From: Oikopleura dioica
Taxonomy: Eukaryota; Chordata; Appendicularia; Copelata; Oikopleuridae
Assembly (NCBI GenBank): GCA_907165135.1
Contig: OU015567.1
Coordinates: forward strand, 2,485,001 to 2,549,000
Direction: 5' to 3'
DNA length: 64,000 nt
Part shown: positions 11,462 through 23,893 of the stretch, piece by piece
Position numbering within the stretch: position 1 is the first letter of the stretch
How the letters are laid out: each line of letters starts with the position of its first letter
Translations under genes and position numbers: made by a program
The notes under the pieces: model-generated
The model's database searches: none
What the model was told of the DNA's origin: nothing
Seen by the model: only the letters and a program-made list of their open reading frames with translations

Positions 11462-14400
11462 ATGAGAGTCGCTGGTCTTGCCTTAGCCGGCTCGGCCGTG
11501 GGCTTGAAATTTCCAAAGCCCATTTACTACGACGATCCTGACTATACTTTTGATTTTCCAGAGACAGAAACAGAAAAGGCTGCTAATTGGACTCTAGAAG
11601 ACAGATGTGGTCAAGCAGCGATTGCTGGATCGGCCAATGATCAAAGAAACGACATCAACTGTCCGAATGTCATCGTCATCAATACCGACGACATGTCCTG
11701 GGCGGATGTGACCATCAACAATCCTTCGAAACTCGTCCCGACACCGAATATTGATAAACTCGTTTCGAAGGGAATTAACTTTCGCGACGGCCATTCCTGT
11801 ACTTCCCGATGCGCCCCATCCCGATACTGTCTCATGACTGGTCGGTACCACTTCCGCCGTGGTGACTATCATTACAAACCAATGAAGCTCGAGTATGGTC
11901 GAAAAATCCTCCCTCAGCTTTTCAAACGAAACAACTACCACACGATGGTTGTCGGAAAACCTCAGCCAGTCGAAGAAAAACTCGAGAGAAACGGCTGGTT
12001 CTTTGTCGAAGGAACACGATTCTGGGGCTACGACAAGTCGTTTACCTCTCGATCGTATTGCTGCCTCCCCGGAGGAGGGTACTTCGAAAATGACTACCCT
12101 CTTTCTCCATTCGATAAGTGGGCGATTTTCACTGAGTTCAGAGATGAAAATGAAGATTCTCTCTGGGTCCAGGACGAAGAAGCCGAGTGGGAGTTTTTCC
12201 GACAGCCAGAGAACTGGCACTTCCTCGATGGATACTACAAGGATGGTCAGGAAGAGAACGGCCGTATCCAAAACGCCTACAAGGCGTACTGGAGCGCAAT
12301 AGATCAAGGGCTCACCTCTGGCCTTAATGATGATGAACAGCCGTCGCGAAAACGCCGAAGACGATTCGCGAATGGCACCCTCGCCGTTCGAGACCACCGA
12401 AATCATCGAAGAAGAAGAAACGCAGAAAAAATCAACGAGGGTCAAAAGCCCCGAGAGCTCGGAAGAAAGAATTTCCTCCGATTCCGAAACGTAAAAAATG
12501 GAAAAGTCGTCACTGCAGAATACAAAATTAGCGAAAAAGCGAAGAAAACGATGAAAACTCTTGATCAAGAACGGGCAAATTACGAGTTTGCTGTGAACCA
12601 GATCATGTTTGACAGTCCTGAAGAAGCGAGAGAATACAAAGACCAAGTCCTTGCTGAGCTCGTTGCCAATGGCATGTCCACTACCGATCCTCTTTACAAA
12701 GACATGAAGCGAGCTGGACCAAAACGTACTCAAATCGGCTTCGACTCGAAAGAAATCATGTACACTTTCCACTCCAAAGCTCGAGAATACATCACCGAAT
12801 CCGTCTCTGAAATGAATCCAATCACTCCAGAAGGACAAATGAAAGAATCCAACCGACCATTCTTCATGTATCTTTCTTTCCGTGCCCCTCATCGTCCAAG
12901 TTCCCACAACTTGACTTTCGACGAAAACAATCCGATGGAATACTACCCTCACGCAGCCCAAGGAAAACAAGGAGAACAGTTCTGGCAATTCGACAAACTC
13001 GTTGGAAACGTGATGAAAACTCTTCATGATATGGAAGTTGCTGATAACACGCTGATCTTCTTCACTTCTGATAACGGACCAGATCAAGGAGCATTCAATC
13101 TTCTCAACCGATTCGGCCATGTTCGAATGGGAACTCTTCGTGGCAAGAAGGCTTCTGTCTATGAAGGCGGACATCGAGTCCCGTTCCTTTCCTGGTGGCC
13201 ACTTGGAACTCATCGATCTCTTTGGGGTACCAACTATGACCTACCTGTCAGCCAGATCGATCTCTTCGCTACTTTCGCCGACATCATGAACTACCCACTA
13301 CCTGGTGGCGACAAGTGCACCTACGCATACACCGAGGAAACCGCTACTGAAGAGCAAATGAAGCGAATTGGCCGACCAAAGCGACTTTCAAGTGAAACTC
13401 CTTGGCGATACAACCGACGAGTGAGCACTCAAATCGTTGATGGAAAATACGTCGGGCCAGATACTGGCTACTCCGCGGAAATCCAACATAATGGCTTGAC
13501 CGGTTATTTGGAGGAGAAACAAAACTTTGGCTATCGAACTTCCGAGACTTGGCTTACCATGGAATCCGGAACCGGATTTCTCGTTGGTTGGGACGGATGC
13601 ATGGCTGAAGATTCTCAGTCCTTCGCCGCTGCTTTCCGAGCAACTCGAGTTCGAACAACGACCAATGAGAATGGCGAGAAAGTGCATCATTTCATGAACG
13701 ACCAGCAAGAGATGCCCGCCAAGATCTTCGCTGGTAAACTTGGTGATCTTTCACTTCGATTCGGAAGATACAAATTCGTTCGATTCAACGCGCCGAAAGA
13801 TCTGAGAACTGGTATCACAAGACAACACGGAATGATCCCCAACGAAGGTGATGCCTGGCACGCAGCTGAGGGTACTGATGCTCAGTGTCTATACAATGCT
13901 GATGGAAGTAAAATCAACCCGTCTTGCACGGTCGAAGCGGAATGCCGAGAGCACACGACGTGGGGCAGCACTTTCTGCATGAGAGATCATTACTACCAGC
14001 TCTGGGATTTGGAAGAAAACTTTGGCGAAAAGACATTCTGCCATGATGACCGTCCAGATCGAACGAATCCAAATATGGAAATCGAAGCCGCCATCTTGGG
14101 TGGAATTCAAGAGCGAAAGTTTCAAGTTGGAAGTGAAGAAAAAGAGCCCGAAAAGCCAACGGATCCTTTCGGCATTGGACTTGGCGTTGAATCGACTCCA
14201 GCTGGACGAGACTTGAACGACTGCTGTATTCTGAACTTGGATGAGAGACAGAAATTCATGCAAGCAATTGTGATGATTGGCAACAATGGCAAGCCAAGAT
14301 GGAATTGTGCTACAGCAAAGATCAAGATGTACGGTGTAGAGATGGACGGAGGAGATTGCAAAGAAATTCCAGCCTATGTGCCTGGCGCGACCCGATTTGG

Positions 14401-15756
14401 ACTTCGTAAGACTCGTTTTATTTTCTCTTGTTTTTAAAGTCTAGAACAAATAAGCTTAATTTCCATTTCTAGAGGACGGATCTTGGGAAGGACAGCAAAG
14501 CTACTTTGACCGTGTCCAGCGTCGAATGCTGGGAACCCCGACTCGGCCTCAACTCAACTATGCGGAAGACTACGGTTGGACTCCGGAAATTTACTTCAAA
14601 TGGCCAAAGGAAGGAGAATGGACACCCGGATACGGCTGTTCAAACATGCTTCCCGGCTTGATGAAAGGAACGGATAGACAAGTTAATCGACTGATTTGGG
14701 ACGAAAACTTGGAAGGAGAAGACAAATGGCGAACCATCACTCATGCTGATCGACTTTGCTACAAAGGCAAGGATGGTACCAACTGGAGCGATGAAGAACT
14801 TGAGGGTGATGTTTTGGACAATTTTACTCTTGGCTGCAAGGTTCCAGCTCATAATGGTCCTCTTGGTGAAGGACAGGGTTCTAATTTGCTTTTTTAAGTG
14901 ATCATTCAATTAATTGGATTTATATTCGTATTTATTAATTGTCCAAAAAAAACGATTCTGAACCCGCTATCAGGATTTGAAGGAAACTCAAAATACCACT
15001 CTGACACTCCATCCCGCCATAAACCGCACGTCGCCGACGGAGATCTCGACCCAGACAACTTCGGAAAATGGTTTGACTTCGCAAACTGCCTCAAATCAGT
15101 TTTGAACATCATCGAGGGTCAAGCCTTCTTCCCAGAGGCCAAGAATGTCAAGAGCTGGAACGGCAAAATTGGATACAGTCAAGATCTCAAGTGGGATGAA
15201 AAGCCACACGCTGATGATGGAACTGAGGAAGGAAATGAATCATCTAAGGATGTCGTTCTCTCGGGCCAGGCGATTGGAGCATCAAAGCTTGCTTCGGTAA
15301 GAGAACAAATCTCAACGCATGAAGTAACTTTCTTTTTCTTTCAGGCTCGACAACAAGCTCTCCTTCAAAACGTCATGAATGCATCTGAAGCCGAGTCACT
15401 GCGATACCACGGCGCTGGAAGTCGCTTTATCGAGCCAACAAGTGGTGTCGGATCACTCGTCTCTCGATGCGCTGCTTTCTTGCCCGATGATGAGGAGAAA
15501 CCTTACAACATCAAGGTAGATTACTTTTAAAAATTTTCAAACCTTTGATCGACAATTTAAGCCCGAGTATGACATGGAAATGAACCTGATGGGCTATTAT
15601 AATACCAACGACAACACCGGCGGAAGCAATCAAAAGACAGAGCATAAGCTCGTCTTCACTGGTGAAGTCGACGGAAAGAAAACCTACAGAGATGATCGAC
15701 CAGTAATGAAGTACTACAGCGAGCCATTCTTGAAGGCATTTGAGCCAAACTACTAA
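11462..15756 (+). CDS. Large secreted sulfatase (~1345 aa), 5 exons
   Basis: Hydrolyses sulfate esters; the substrate cannot be told from sequence. Exons: 11462-14405, 14473-14877, 14974-15296, 15345-15515, 15562-15756, phases agree. The formylglycine site is CAPSR (about residue 117) in the context SRCAPSRYCLMTGRY; metal ligands include the DD of INTDDMSW (about residue 76) and the SDNGP motif (about residue 535). The usual GKWHLG lysine motif reads GKPQP, so the His is missing there. A ~200-residue charged insert with basic clusters (about residues 290-325) splits the catalytic fold. Beyond about residue 650 the C-terminal half, rich in Trp, Asp and Lys, is not assignable to a known domain. 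The N-terminus is a weak signal peptide. Typical sulfatases are 500-600 aa, so this one is doubled in length. AATAAA follows about 50 bases after the stop. Confidence 0.88.
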
Positions 15757-16030
15757 AGCCCAAAAAAATTCTTCCTGTACAGATGATAAAAAATGTATGC
15801 AAGTGTAAATAAACAAACTTATAAAAATAGGTTTTCCTCCTTGATTTCAAATTTCATCAAAACTCATTTTTAAGCGCTTGAAATATTTTTCTTTCTTTTT
15901 ATTCGAGTATGAGTAAAAAAAACTTCGGATAATTGAAAAATAGGTTAGTTACATGTGAGAGTTGAATGTAGAGAAATTCGTTATCATCGTCAGGATAAAA
16001 CTTGTAAACTTTTGCTTACTTTTAGTAAAA

Positions 16031-17412
16031 TCAACGTATGTAGACTTTCCCGAGATTTTCTAGCGGTGCCGTAGAGACACTTCGGGCATCGATGAGAATT
16101 TTGCATTCTCCATCGCAAACATGGAAGAGTATTCCTTCCTGAATTGGAAACGCTGGGCAACCTGAAGAATTTTGCATGATTCTCACTCGATCCCCAATCG
16201 ATGGTTCTTTTTCAAGATCAATTTTACCTTTTCGTTGGTAAATAATTTATATAAAATAAATATTTCATATCTTTTAAATCTTTTCCTGAAAATTGCAACT
16301 CACTTGGTTTCATTTCTTTATTGAGCAGATTATTCTTATTAATTGTCCCTCCTTCATCAGGCATAACAACTGCGACTCTATATGACGACAGGTTGTTTTC
16401 TCTCTCTTTGATTTTGTTTATAATCAGCTTTTCGTTTGAAATTAATTGTGTTGCATACAATTGTTCTTCTTCTTTCCGCTCAATCTCAATATTTTTGAAG
16501 AGTAGATTTCTATCAAACTTTGAAGTCTTTTTTCCAAGATTGTCAAGAAGCTTTTGAATGCTCAATTTTAACATCGGAGATGGCGGTTTTCGACTATGAA
16601 AATTTTCGCCGGCGGTTTCATCAATTTGTTGCTCAAGTTGGGAAATTTTGTCAGCCTGATCCTTTATGAGTTGATTCAATTCATAAACATCTTTTTGAAG
16701 GATTCGAAAACAGGTTTAATATCATAATGCAGCTCTACTAAAACAATCCTTTTTGGCTTTTCCAGGCGTTATGCTTCAGTTCAAGAAAATCATCCAGTTC
16801 AACCAATTCGTTGATTTTCTCTTCGAAGCAATTTATTCTTCCATCAATATTCTCATATTGTATCTCCAGCATTTCATGAATCGATGAGATTTTACTCTGG
16901 ATATCTTCACCAAATAGCGAAATTTTTTTGTCGAACTTACTTCTGTTGGCGATGATTTTCCTCTGACAGCTCATGAAAAGTTGATTTGTGTCATTTATAT
17001 ATTGTCTGATTTCCGATTCAATCTTCCCTTGCCGTTCTTCGATCTGATCAACTCGCTTCGACAAATTCCCATATGAATTCTCAATGTTTTTACAGACAAC
17101 TTCCACATAGGAATTGACATATTCTTTGATATCCTCAGGAATATCAGGCAGAGGACTAATAACTCCTGACGGATATTCCATTTTTGGTGAAGGAATCGTC
17201 GATTCTGAAGGAGTTGACATAATGCCATTAGGGACTTGTCCGGGAAGGTCTGCAGGCGGCGGACTTTTATTTATTTCTCTTTTTATTTGGCTCATATCTA
17301 GGAGCTTAAAAACTTTCTTCTTAATTGCCCGATGGTCTTCTGACTTCCAATAATACAATAGCGAGTCTTTTGAAAATCTGACGATAAAAAACGCCTTTTG
17401 AAAAACGCTCAT
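16031..17412 (-). CDS. Coiled-coil protein of 415 aa, three exons
   Basis: No family recognised. Exons: 17412-16749, 16690-16304, 16227-16031. The first intron (58 bp) works only with a GA donor (AAAG|GATTG ... CAAAAAG); GT alternatives give the wrong phase. Joined, the heptad pattern runs on smoothly (SQKDVYELNQLIKDQ). Layout: an N-terminal stretch with aromatic and basic residues, a Pro-rich linker (KSPPPADLPG), then about 200 residues of Glu/Lys/Ile-rich coiled coil, and a compact C-terminal ~60-residue domain starting GDRVRIMQ that looks like a small beta-barrel. Cytosolic by composition (no signal, no TM). Tail-to-tail with the sulfatase, 274 bp apart. Confidence 0.62.
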
Positions 17413-17833
17413 CCATTCAGAATCATAAACACATGGCCAACTTATCCTTTCTTTTCTCAGTTTTCCTTTCGATCGTAAAACAGGAGGTATTACGGCGAAA
17501 AAGCAAGAGAGCTGGCCGCAAAAATGTCTGGAACGTAACCAACCATGGAACTAAAATTAGCGACTTTGCGCTTTAGAAGATTGCAGTTTCGAATACCCCA
17601 GATTCTTATCTCTTCTAGAGCTCGGGAGAAAAAAGATAATTATCAAAATCTTAAGAATTCATAGATTCAAAGTCAATTATTAATAATTTTTATAATTACA
17701 AAATCAAAAGCAAGATAAAGTTTATTTTGCGTCGACCTTGGTCGGCCCCTCTTAATTTTGCAAATTTATTGAATTTGTCAAACATCCGAGTGAATACTTG
17801 GTCGAACCGTTGCTAGATCGGAGGTGATTATTT

Positions 17834-18433
17834 ATGGAACATGAAGTTTATCCTCAATCGTTTAAGAAAAAACGGGTTGATAAGGACAAGATAATTTTGT
17901 TCCGAGCCAACGAGGGTGAACTCTTAGATGGGTTTACTGAGTTTCTGGGCCAATAAAAAAGACCTGATAAGGAAAGCCTGATATGTAGTCGACCAGCTTT
18001 TTATGAAGATAAGAAAGATACAGAATGCCCCCTGAAATTCAAGAAAATCGAATTTTTAGAATTTCTAAATGATCAATTAAAAAAAAGATTACACCGTTCG
18101 CTTTTTATTTTTAAGAAAACAAGGAATTCTAATCGACGATTTGTAATTCTAACATGTTATCCACCTTTTACAAGTCGCGCTAAAATTTTATTATCTTGTA
18201 AAATTTGTCAAATTAGCACTTTCTTAGAAGAAGAATTAAAACGGGCCGAACTTGTTCAACCTTATTTGGGTGCGTTCTATTTTGGTAATGTTTTGCCGCT
18301 CGAAAACGCTAGAATTGAGGGGATTACTCTATTTATAGGAAAAGTTTATAATAAATTGAGGCTGAAAATAGGAGCGATGTTGTTTGATTGCAAATCAAAT
18401 CGCCTGCTTGATTGCTCGATGTTTCTTTTGTAG
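17834..18433 (+). CDS. Interrupted 200-codon frame, unrecognised
   Basis: From ATG 17834 one frame runs to TAG 18433 with a single in-frame TAA at 17954. A 57-bp GT-AG intron (17932-17988; GATGG|GTTTAC ... ATGTAG) removes the stop, keeps frame and gives about 180 aa. Without it the locus would be a pseudogene. The product is Lys/Leu/Phe-rich, with a cysteine cluster (LSCKICQ) and no signal or TM segment. No family recognised; an actin-depolymerising-factor-like fold was considered and not supported. There is no obvious TATA box. The gene lies head-to-head with the coiled-coil gene, 421 bp away. Confidence 0.38.
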
Positions 18434-19238
18434 AACATTACGAGTTTTGTAAAGACAGTGTTTTCAAAATAGAGTCGGAGGGTTTCGAGTCTCTGAGCAT
18501 AAACGGGCGATTGAATAATTGATATAATTTATAAGATTTTAGAAATAAGTACTGATGAAAGAAGGGGGTTGCCCTTGACGAAATTAGCGACACCGTGTGA
18601 GCGCATTTCGCTTTTTCATGCAAGGTGGAGGACCCCGCCTGCTGGAAGACTTCCTCTGTATAGGAAGAAATCTCTTCTAACTGAAATCTTTCATTTCTGA
18701 ATTATTTTTCTTGGGGAAATATCTGACTAAAAGGTTTTTTCAAAGTTGAAAGAAATAAGGAAATGAAATTCAGCGAATAATAAAAACGCACTAGCTTTAC
18801 TAGATTAATTAAACATGAGCGCTCTCGCCGCCTCTGATAAGCGCTTGTTCTTTTTTTGTTTTACTCATTTTTTCAATGTTACGCAACCGCAAAGATATGA
18901 TACTCTAACCAGGTGAATTTCAACCACTTGAGAGCGGTGAACATGAAAAGTGTGCCATTTTCTATCTCTCTCAACGAATATCCAGTTCAAAAATGAAACG
19001 ACTTTTTCAAGTTCCACACTTCCAAACTGCATTTTTTTCTAACGACTCCGAGTCGCGAAAACGGCCTTTTTGAACACTTTGAAACGAAAACAGAAAGCCT
19101 TTTGTAAGTCGACTAAGAAAAATAATGACTGATTCATTTAAGGGTCAGCTTAATTTCTTAAAAAGTCAAGAGGCGGAGCCTTAATACAAGTGGGTTTGAT
19201 TCTTCTATGAAATGACTCATATGCACTCTTGAAAATTT
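18434..19238. other. Intergenic, no gene seen
   Basis: AT-rich DNA with no coding signal or clear repeat. Confidence 0.45.
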
Positions 19239-19342
19239 TTCTTGGGTTTTGAATTTTTTGAAATTTTTGAAAATTTTTGAAAATTTTTGAAATTTTTGAA
19301 ATTTTTGAAATATTTTGAATTTTTTTGAATTTTTTGAAATTT
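19239..19342. repeat. Low-complexity GAAATTTTT tandem tract
   Basis: About a dozen slipping copies of a 9-11 bp unit (GAAATTTTT / GAAAATTTTT). Apparent Lys/Phe/Ile-rich reading frames over it are artefacts of the repeat. Confidence 0.8.
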
Positions 19343-20174
19343 CGCTTGCTTTTTGCCAACTGATGAGTTCTTTTCTTCAAAAATTGAATTACCATTAAAA
19401 CAATTATTTCTCAAAAGACGACATCTTTTTTGTTTCCTAAAAGAATTATCATATGTTTCATTTTCTCCAAAACATTGTCCAGCTAAGAACCAAAACACTC
19501 AAGAAACCGCATTTTTCGTTTTTACGAGAAACAACGTATTCTCCTTTTTTTCGCTGAGGATGACAGAGAAAATGAGATAGAGAGCGAGTTGTTTGATAAG
19601 ATAACCCGTGCGGCCTTGAGAGGACCCTATCACATTTCGGAAATGCGTTCTCCTTGGCCGCTTTGGCCACATGCAGGCTTTGGCATCATCCCACTTGATT
19701 TGAGATTAAGCTGCTGTATTAAACACGTGGCAAGGGTTTTATATATAATACAAATGTGATATAAAATTCGAAAGTCGGTTTTAGCTTAAATCGAAGGAAA
19801 ATATCGATAAAATACAAGCTTAATCATCATTGAGCTTCAAGAATTATAGAAAAAACCGGTCAAGACTGACAAGGCTGGGTCACTTTCAGGGTTGGTCTTT
19901 CGATTTCGCTTTTTGTTTGTATGATGCTTATTCTGACCCAAATAAAGAACTTTTCGCGGAAAAGTAATAAAAAAAAATTTTCATCCCTCATTTTTGAAAA
20001 AAAATATGTCGAAGAACCGGTTTTTCTAGAATAACACCTGAAGACACTCACAGTACACGTGATCTTACTGTATCATCTTAAAAAACTCGTTTCCCCGGGA
20101 AATGACAGGTATTTTGAATGCCCGACTACAGCAAAATTGAGCAAAATACGACCCAAATTTCGCGATTTTCTTAA

Positions 20175-21103
20175 GGGATCCCCCCCCGATTTCGCCAACT
20201 TTGACCTCTATCTACTTTTTTTTGAGCTTATGTTTTCATGAGCACGAATGAGCATGCTCACATGTGCTCATGCTCACGAAAATTCGAGCACCCCCGTGCT
20301 CACGCGTGCTCATGCTCACGAAAATATGAGGATCACGTGCTCACGCGTGCTCATGCTCACTGAAATTCGAGCAGCCCCGTGCTCACGCGTGCTCATGCTC
20401 ACTGAAATTTGAGCACCCACGTGCTCACGCGTGCTCGTGCTCACGCAAAATTTTCAGATTTCAAACCCTGGTAGGAGGCTGGTTTTGGGCGCATTAGAAA
20501 GCCCGCATCGAAATGAGCAAATTCTGGTAGAATCAGCTTGCTAGCAAAAGATTCGCTTATGCATTACAGGCCGTCAAAGTGATTAACATTTTGAAAAATG
20601 GCCATTTTAGGTCATTTTCAAATCGTATCTACTTTTTTTTGGCCTTTTTAATTACAGATCTTTTAGCTGGAGAAGCAAGTTTGGACCCTAAACTTATTAT
20701 TCTGGTAGAACCAGCATAATCTGATGAGCGAAACAAAATTTAGATAGTTGTAATACTTTTTGAAGCGATTTTCGGCATTTTTTGGTATTCAATTGCTCTT
20801 CAGCGCCAGCAAATGGCCAAAAATTCTAATGCGGTTCTTATATTCTTAATCTACAGATTCTAAGCTTTCGATAGACCCCTTATTTGTCCTCTTTTAATGA
20901 CATTGAAAAATCGAAAAAATTAACGATTTTTACGCTAAGTACAATTTACATGCATTTTCCCGAACTTTGCAAGGCGAAATTTTGGGGATGCATTCATGTA
21001 AAAGAGTAGTATAATATATCAAAATGATCCTTAGAACACGAGGAATCTAATTATAGGCGATAATGATCCGCGCAAAAGGTTTGAAAAATCGGGGGGTGAT
21101 CCC
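20175..21103. mobile_element. 929-bp TIR element flanked by TTAA
   Basis: Inverted ends GGGATCCCCCCCCGATTT and AAATCGGGGGGTGATCCC are flanked on both sides by TTAA (20171-20174, 21104-21107). TTAA target duplication is the habit of piggyBac and Kolobok transposons (family knowledge); the ends alone do not decide between them. There is no transposase frame, so it is non-autonomous. A GAGCAC-rich tandem block and a hAT-type right end are nested near its left side. Confidence 0.72.
20240..20470. repeat. GAGCAC/GTGCTC tandem block with a hAT-type right end
   Basis: Four to five copies of a ~50-bp unit built from GTGCTCACGCGTGCTCATGC and GAGCACCC, rich in short palindromes. It ends in TTTTCAGATTTCAAACCCTG, identical to the right end of the element at 61637-62100, which carries the same GAGCAC block. 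This is therefore a 5'-truncated copy of that family, inside the TTAA-flanked element. Confidence 0.7.
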
Positions 21104-21496
21104 TTAAGTATGTAAAAGTACTTTCCAGGGAGTGCACAGAGGTGCTCGGGTGCTCAAAATGATCATGGCTCGAAAAATGTTTAAGGGACCTGGGCGAGCA
21201 GCGCTGAGCCAAACTTCACGCGCTCGCCGTTCTTGTTAGAAATAAGATTTTTTGAAGTTTCTTTTTGTAAATTCTATCTCCCAATCTTCAGCTTTACCCA
21301 ACCCATCCTGACTGCTGAATCATCAGAACTTACATATGCATTAAGCATATGGTATAAGTGTTCCGTGGTGGTTACTTATATGATTTTAAAGTAACATCCG
21401 TTGAACCTCTGGTGTTAATGAAATATGATAGTCATCGCACAAATGTCATAAGAAATATAAATACGGACGAAGGATAAGTATGCTTATGGTTTCTTT

Positions 21497-22164
21497 GAGT
21501 CACGCTAACTTGCCCAAGACGCTAACTTCCCCAGACGCTAACTTCCCCAAAACGCTAACTTCCCCAAGGTTGTGCAAATTAGCGTCTGGGGAAGTTAGCG
21601 TCTTGGGCAAGTTAGCGTCAAAGCTTCCCGTTAGAGAAAATAATATTTTTTCTCGAAATTTTTCGAAGCCTCAATTTTCGGAACACTTAATACAGTATTC
21701 AGAAAATATTAGTAGGAGCGATTTTTTATAAGTCATTTAGACAGAGGTTTGAGAATTCAGGCATTTTTTGGGATTAATGTTCTAATAATAACGCTTCAAA
21801 ATAATCAAAGATATTATATATTTTAAATAATAAGAGCTCAGATTTTATTATTGACTGTCAAAATAAGTGTACTCCCGGAGTACAAAAATATTATTTCAAA
21901 ACGTCAAATTAAATTTGCTCAAAAGAAATAGAAAATATTCACGAGGAAAGGTCGAGGTTAGATTCTAAGAGACGACTGTCTACCAAACTAAGACATGCTG
22001 AAAGAGCCATTCAACGTTCAACGGATCGCCCACGCATTTAAGACGCTAACTTGCCCAAGACGCTAACTTCCCCAAAACGCTGAAATGCCCAACGTTGGGG
22101 AAGTTAGCGTCTGGGGAAGTTAGCGTCTGGGGAAGTTAGCGTCTTGGGGAAGTTAACGTGACTC
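21497..22164. mobile_element. 668-bp TIR element with 9-bp target duplication and subterminal arrays
   Basis: Ends GAGTCACG...CGTGACTC are flanked by a perfect 9-bp direct repeat GGTTTCTTT (21488-21496, 22165-22173). Both ends carry clustered copies of a 16-bp unit (GACGCTAACTTCCCCA) in opposite orientations, forming hairpins at 21500-21625 and 22041-22160. The centre is unrelated AT-rich DNA with no transposase. A 9-bp duplication fits Mutator-like elements (family knowledge); that placement is inferred. Confidence 0.72.
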
Positions 22165-22173
22165 GGTTTCTTT

Positions 22174-23880
22174 CTATAATTCTGAAAACTTTTAAGAAAT
22201 ATGGTTTGATAAATTTTTTTTGCGTGTTTATTTCGAAACCTGAAATTTTTGTTTCAAATAACAGCACTTTCCAAATTTTAGAAATTGAAAACGTCTGAGT
22301 TGTCGGCTATCGTGTTGGATTGGATCGGATTAATACGAGAGCGGGTTTGGGAGGCACGACGGGCCCGCTGAATCTACGGCTAAGCTTTTTGCCAGAAAAG
22401 AAAAAATACTTCCTCCTCGCGATCAAAGAGAGTCATTTTCTTTTTGGTTGACATTTCATTTTTTTATGCGGAAGGACGGTTTTAGAATCCGCCGCAACTA
22501 AAACAACCACGTTTTTTGGTAATTTAATTGATTTTCGTTGATATTGAACATGCTCGAAAATAATCGAGTTTTTCAATAAGACGAATTTTACATATGATTC
22601 ATATGAATCATATGATATGATATGAACAAATTAAAATTATTGAACAAAATCTTGCAAAAAAAGAAAGAGTTTAACCTGACAACATCAAATCGCGGGAACA
22701 TGACGTTCCGACACGACAAGCGGCTATAATCATCCTTCGTGTTTCCGGAAAAATGAGACGAGAAATGAGCTTTCCAAAGCGCCCACCGGAAAATTTCATA
22801 TCGCACTTTTCTCTCAATCGAATCATTTTTCAAATAAAACCTTCATAAGCGACTTTCAACGAACGTCTAAAAATCACGCGCTGACCTGATTACCTTGGCT
22901 TGGATAAGCGAGGTTAGAGCGGTAGAACTTAATCGAATGAAAATCATGGTGATTTTGGCCGGCCAGGCTCGTGACCTTTTTGCGCTAAATTTTCACTTCG
23001 CTCGAATCTGATCAAGTCACTCTTATCACGGCAGCTGCCCTTTCCCGCTACATGCACTTTTACATTGCTCAACCAACTTTCCTGGCATTCGTTTCCGCCT
23101 AGCTTTCAGGTTATGAAGAGCAACTTTTTTCGAACTAAAAAACGTGAGGTGCAGCGAAAAAAATATCTGAGATAGCCACAGAACACTTGTCACACCATCA
23201 CATAATGACTACAGTGGTTAGAGGTCGCCAGGGGTGGATCATCTTGATTCTCCGCCACTTCTTAGAATAAACCTCGCTATTGCGGGGTTACTCCAGGTTT
23301 CTTTCCATGGATTCGAAGCTTAATTCCAGTCTGAGTGATTTCAAACAGAAAAAATTAAGGGTGTCAATATATTAGCTTTAGCACAAAACCAAGTCAAAAA
23401 ATTGGAATTATGTTGACGAAGCCCTTAAGTTACCATTATTTACAATCAAAGAAATGCTTTATTTTAGTCAGTTTTTCATTTAAAAAAGCGAGATCAAGGG
23501 TGTCATTATGAAAATTCATATTTAAAAAAGAGGAATTATGGTTTACTCAGGATGACTTGTTCTTCCTTTTGAATGTTTCTCTATTTATAAGATGGCTTTC
23601 TAACATTTTTATCAACTAATTCTGAACTCTGACTGTGCGCCAAACTTGAGCTGCTGCGAGTCGCGAATTCAATTAGGGCTTTGTTCATAACAAGTGATTA
23701 CAAGCGTTATCGGGCGCTTACGTGTATTTGCTTCCATATCATTCTTTACGGACGTGGCTGTTGTAGGGCAAAAGTTAAGCTTGGTAAAGGACAGGTTCTT
23801 CTTTTTAATAATTTATTGATTTTCTTTAGACAAAAGAAAATTAGTTTCTATCCGCTTAAATGCTTCATGCAAACGCAGAT
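22174..23880. other. Intergenic, no gene seen
   Basis: AT-rich spacer with no supported coding frame. It contains one exact copy of the dispersed 13-mer TTAAGGGTGTCAA (23355-23367) and a near copy at about 23494. Confidence 0.45.
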
Positions 23881-23893
23881 ATGCTCGTGATCG

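Noticed and set aside
11594-13213. 539-codon open frame on the minus strand
   Set aside because: It is an antisense shadow of the sulfatase exon, caused by codon composition; no start context, family or splice support.
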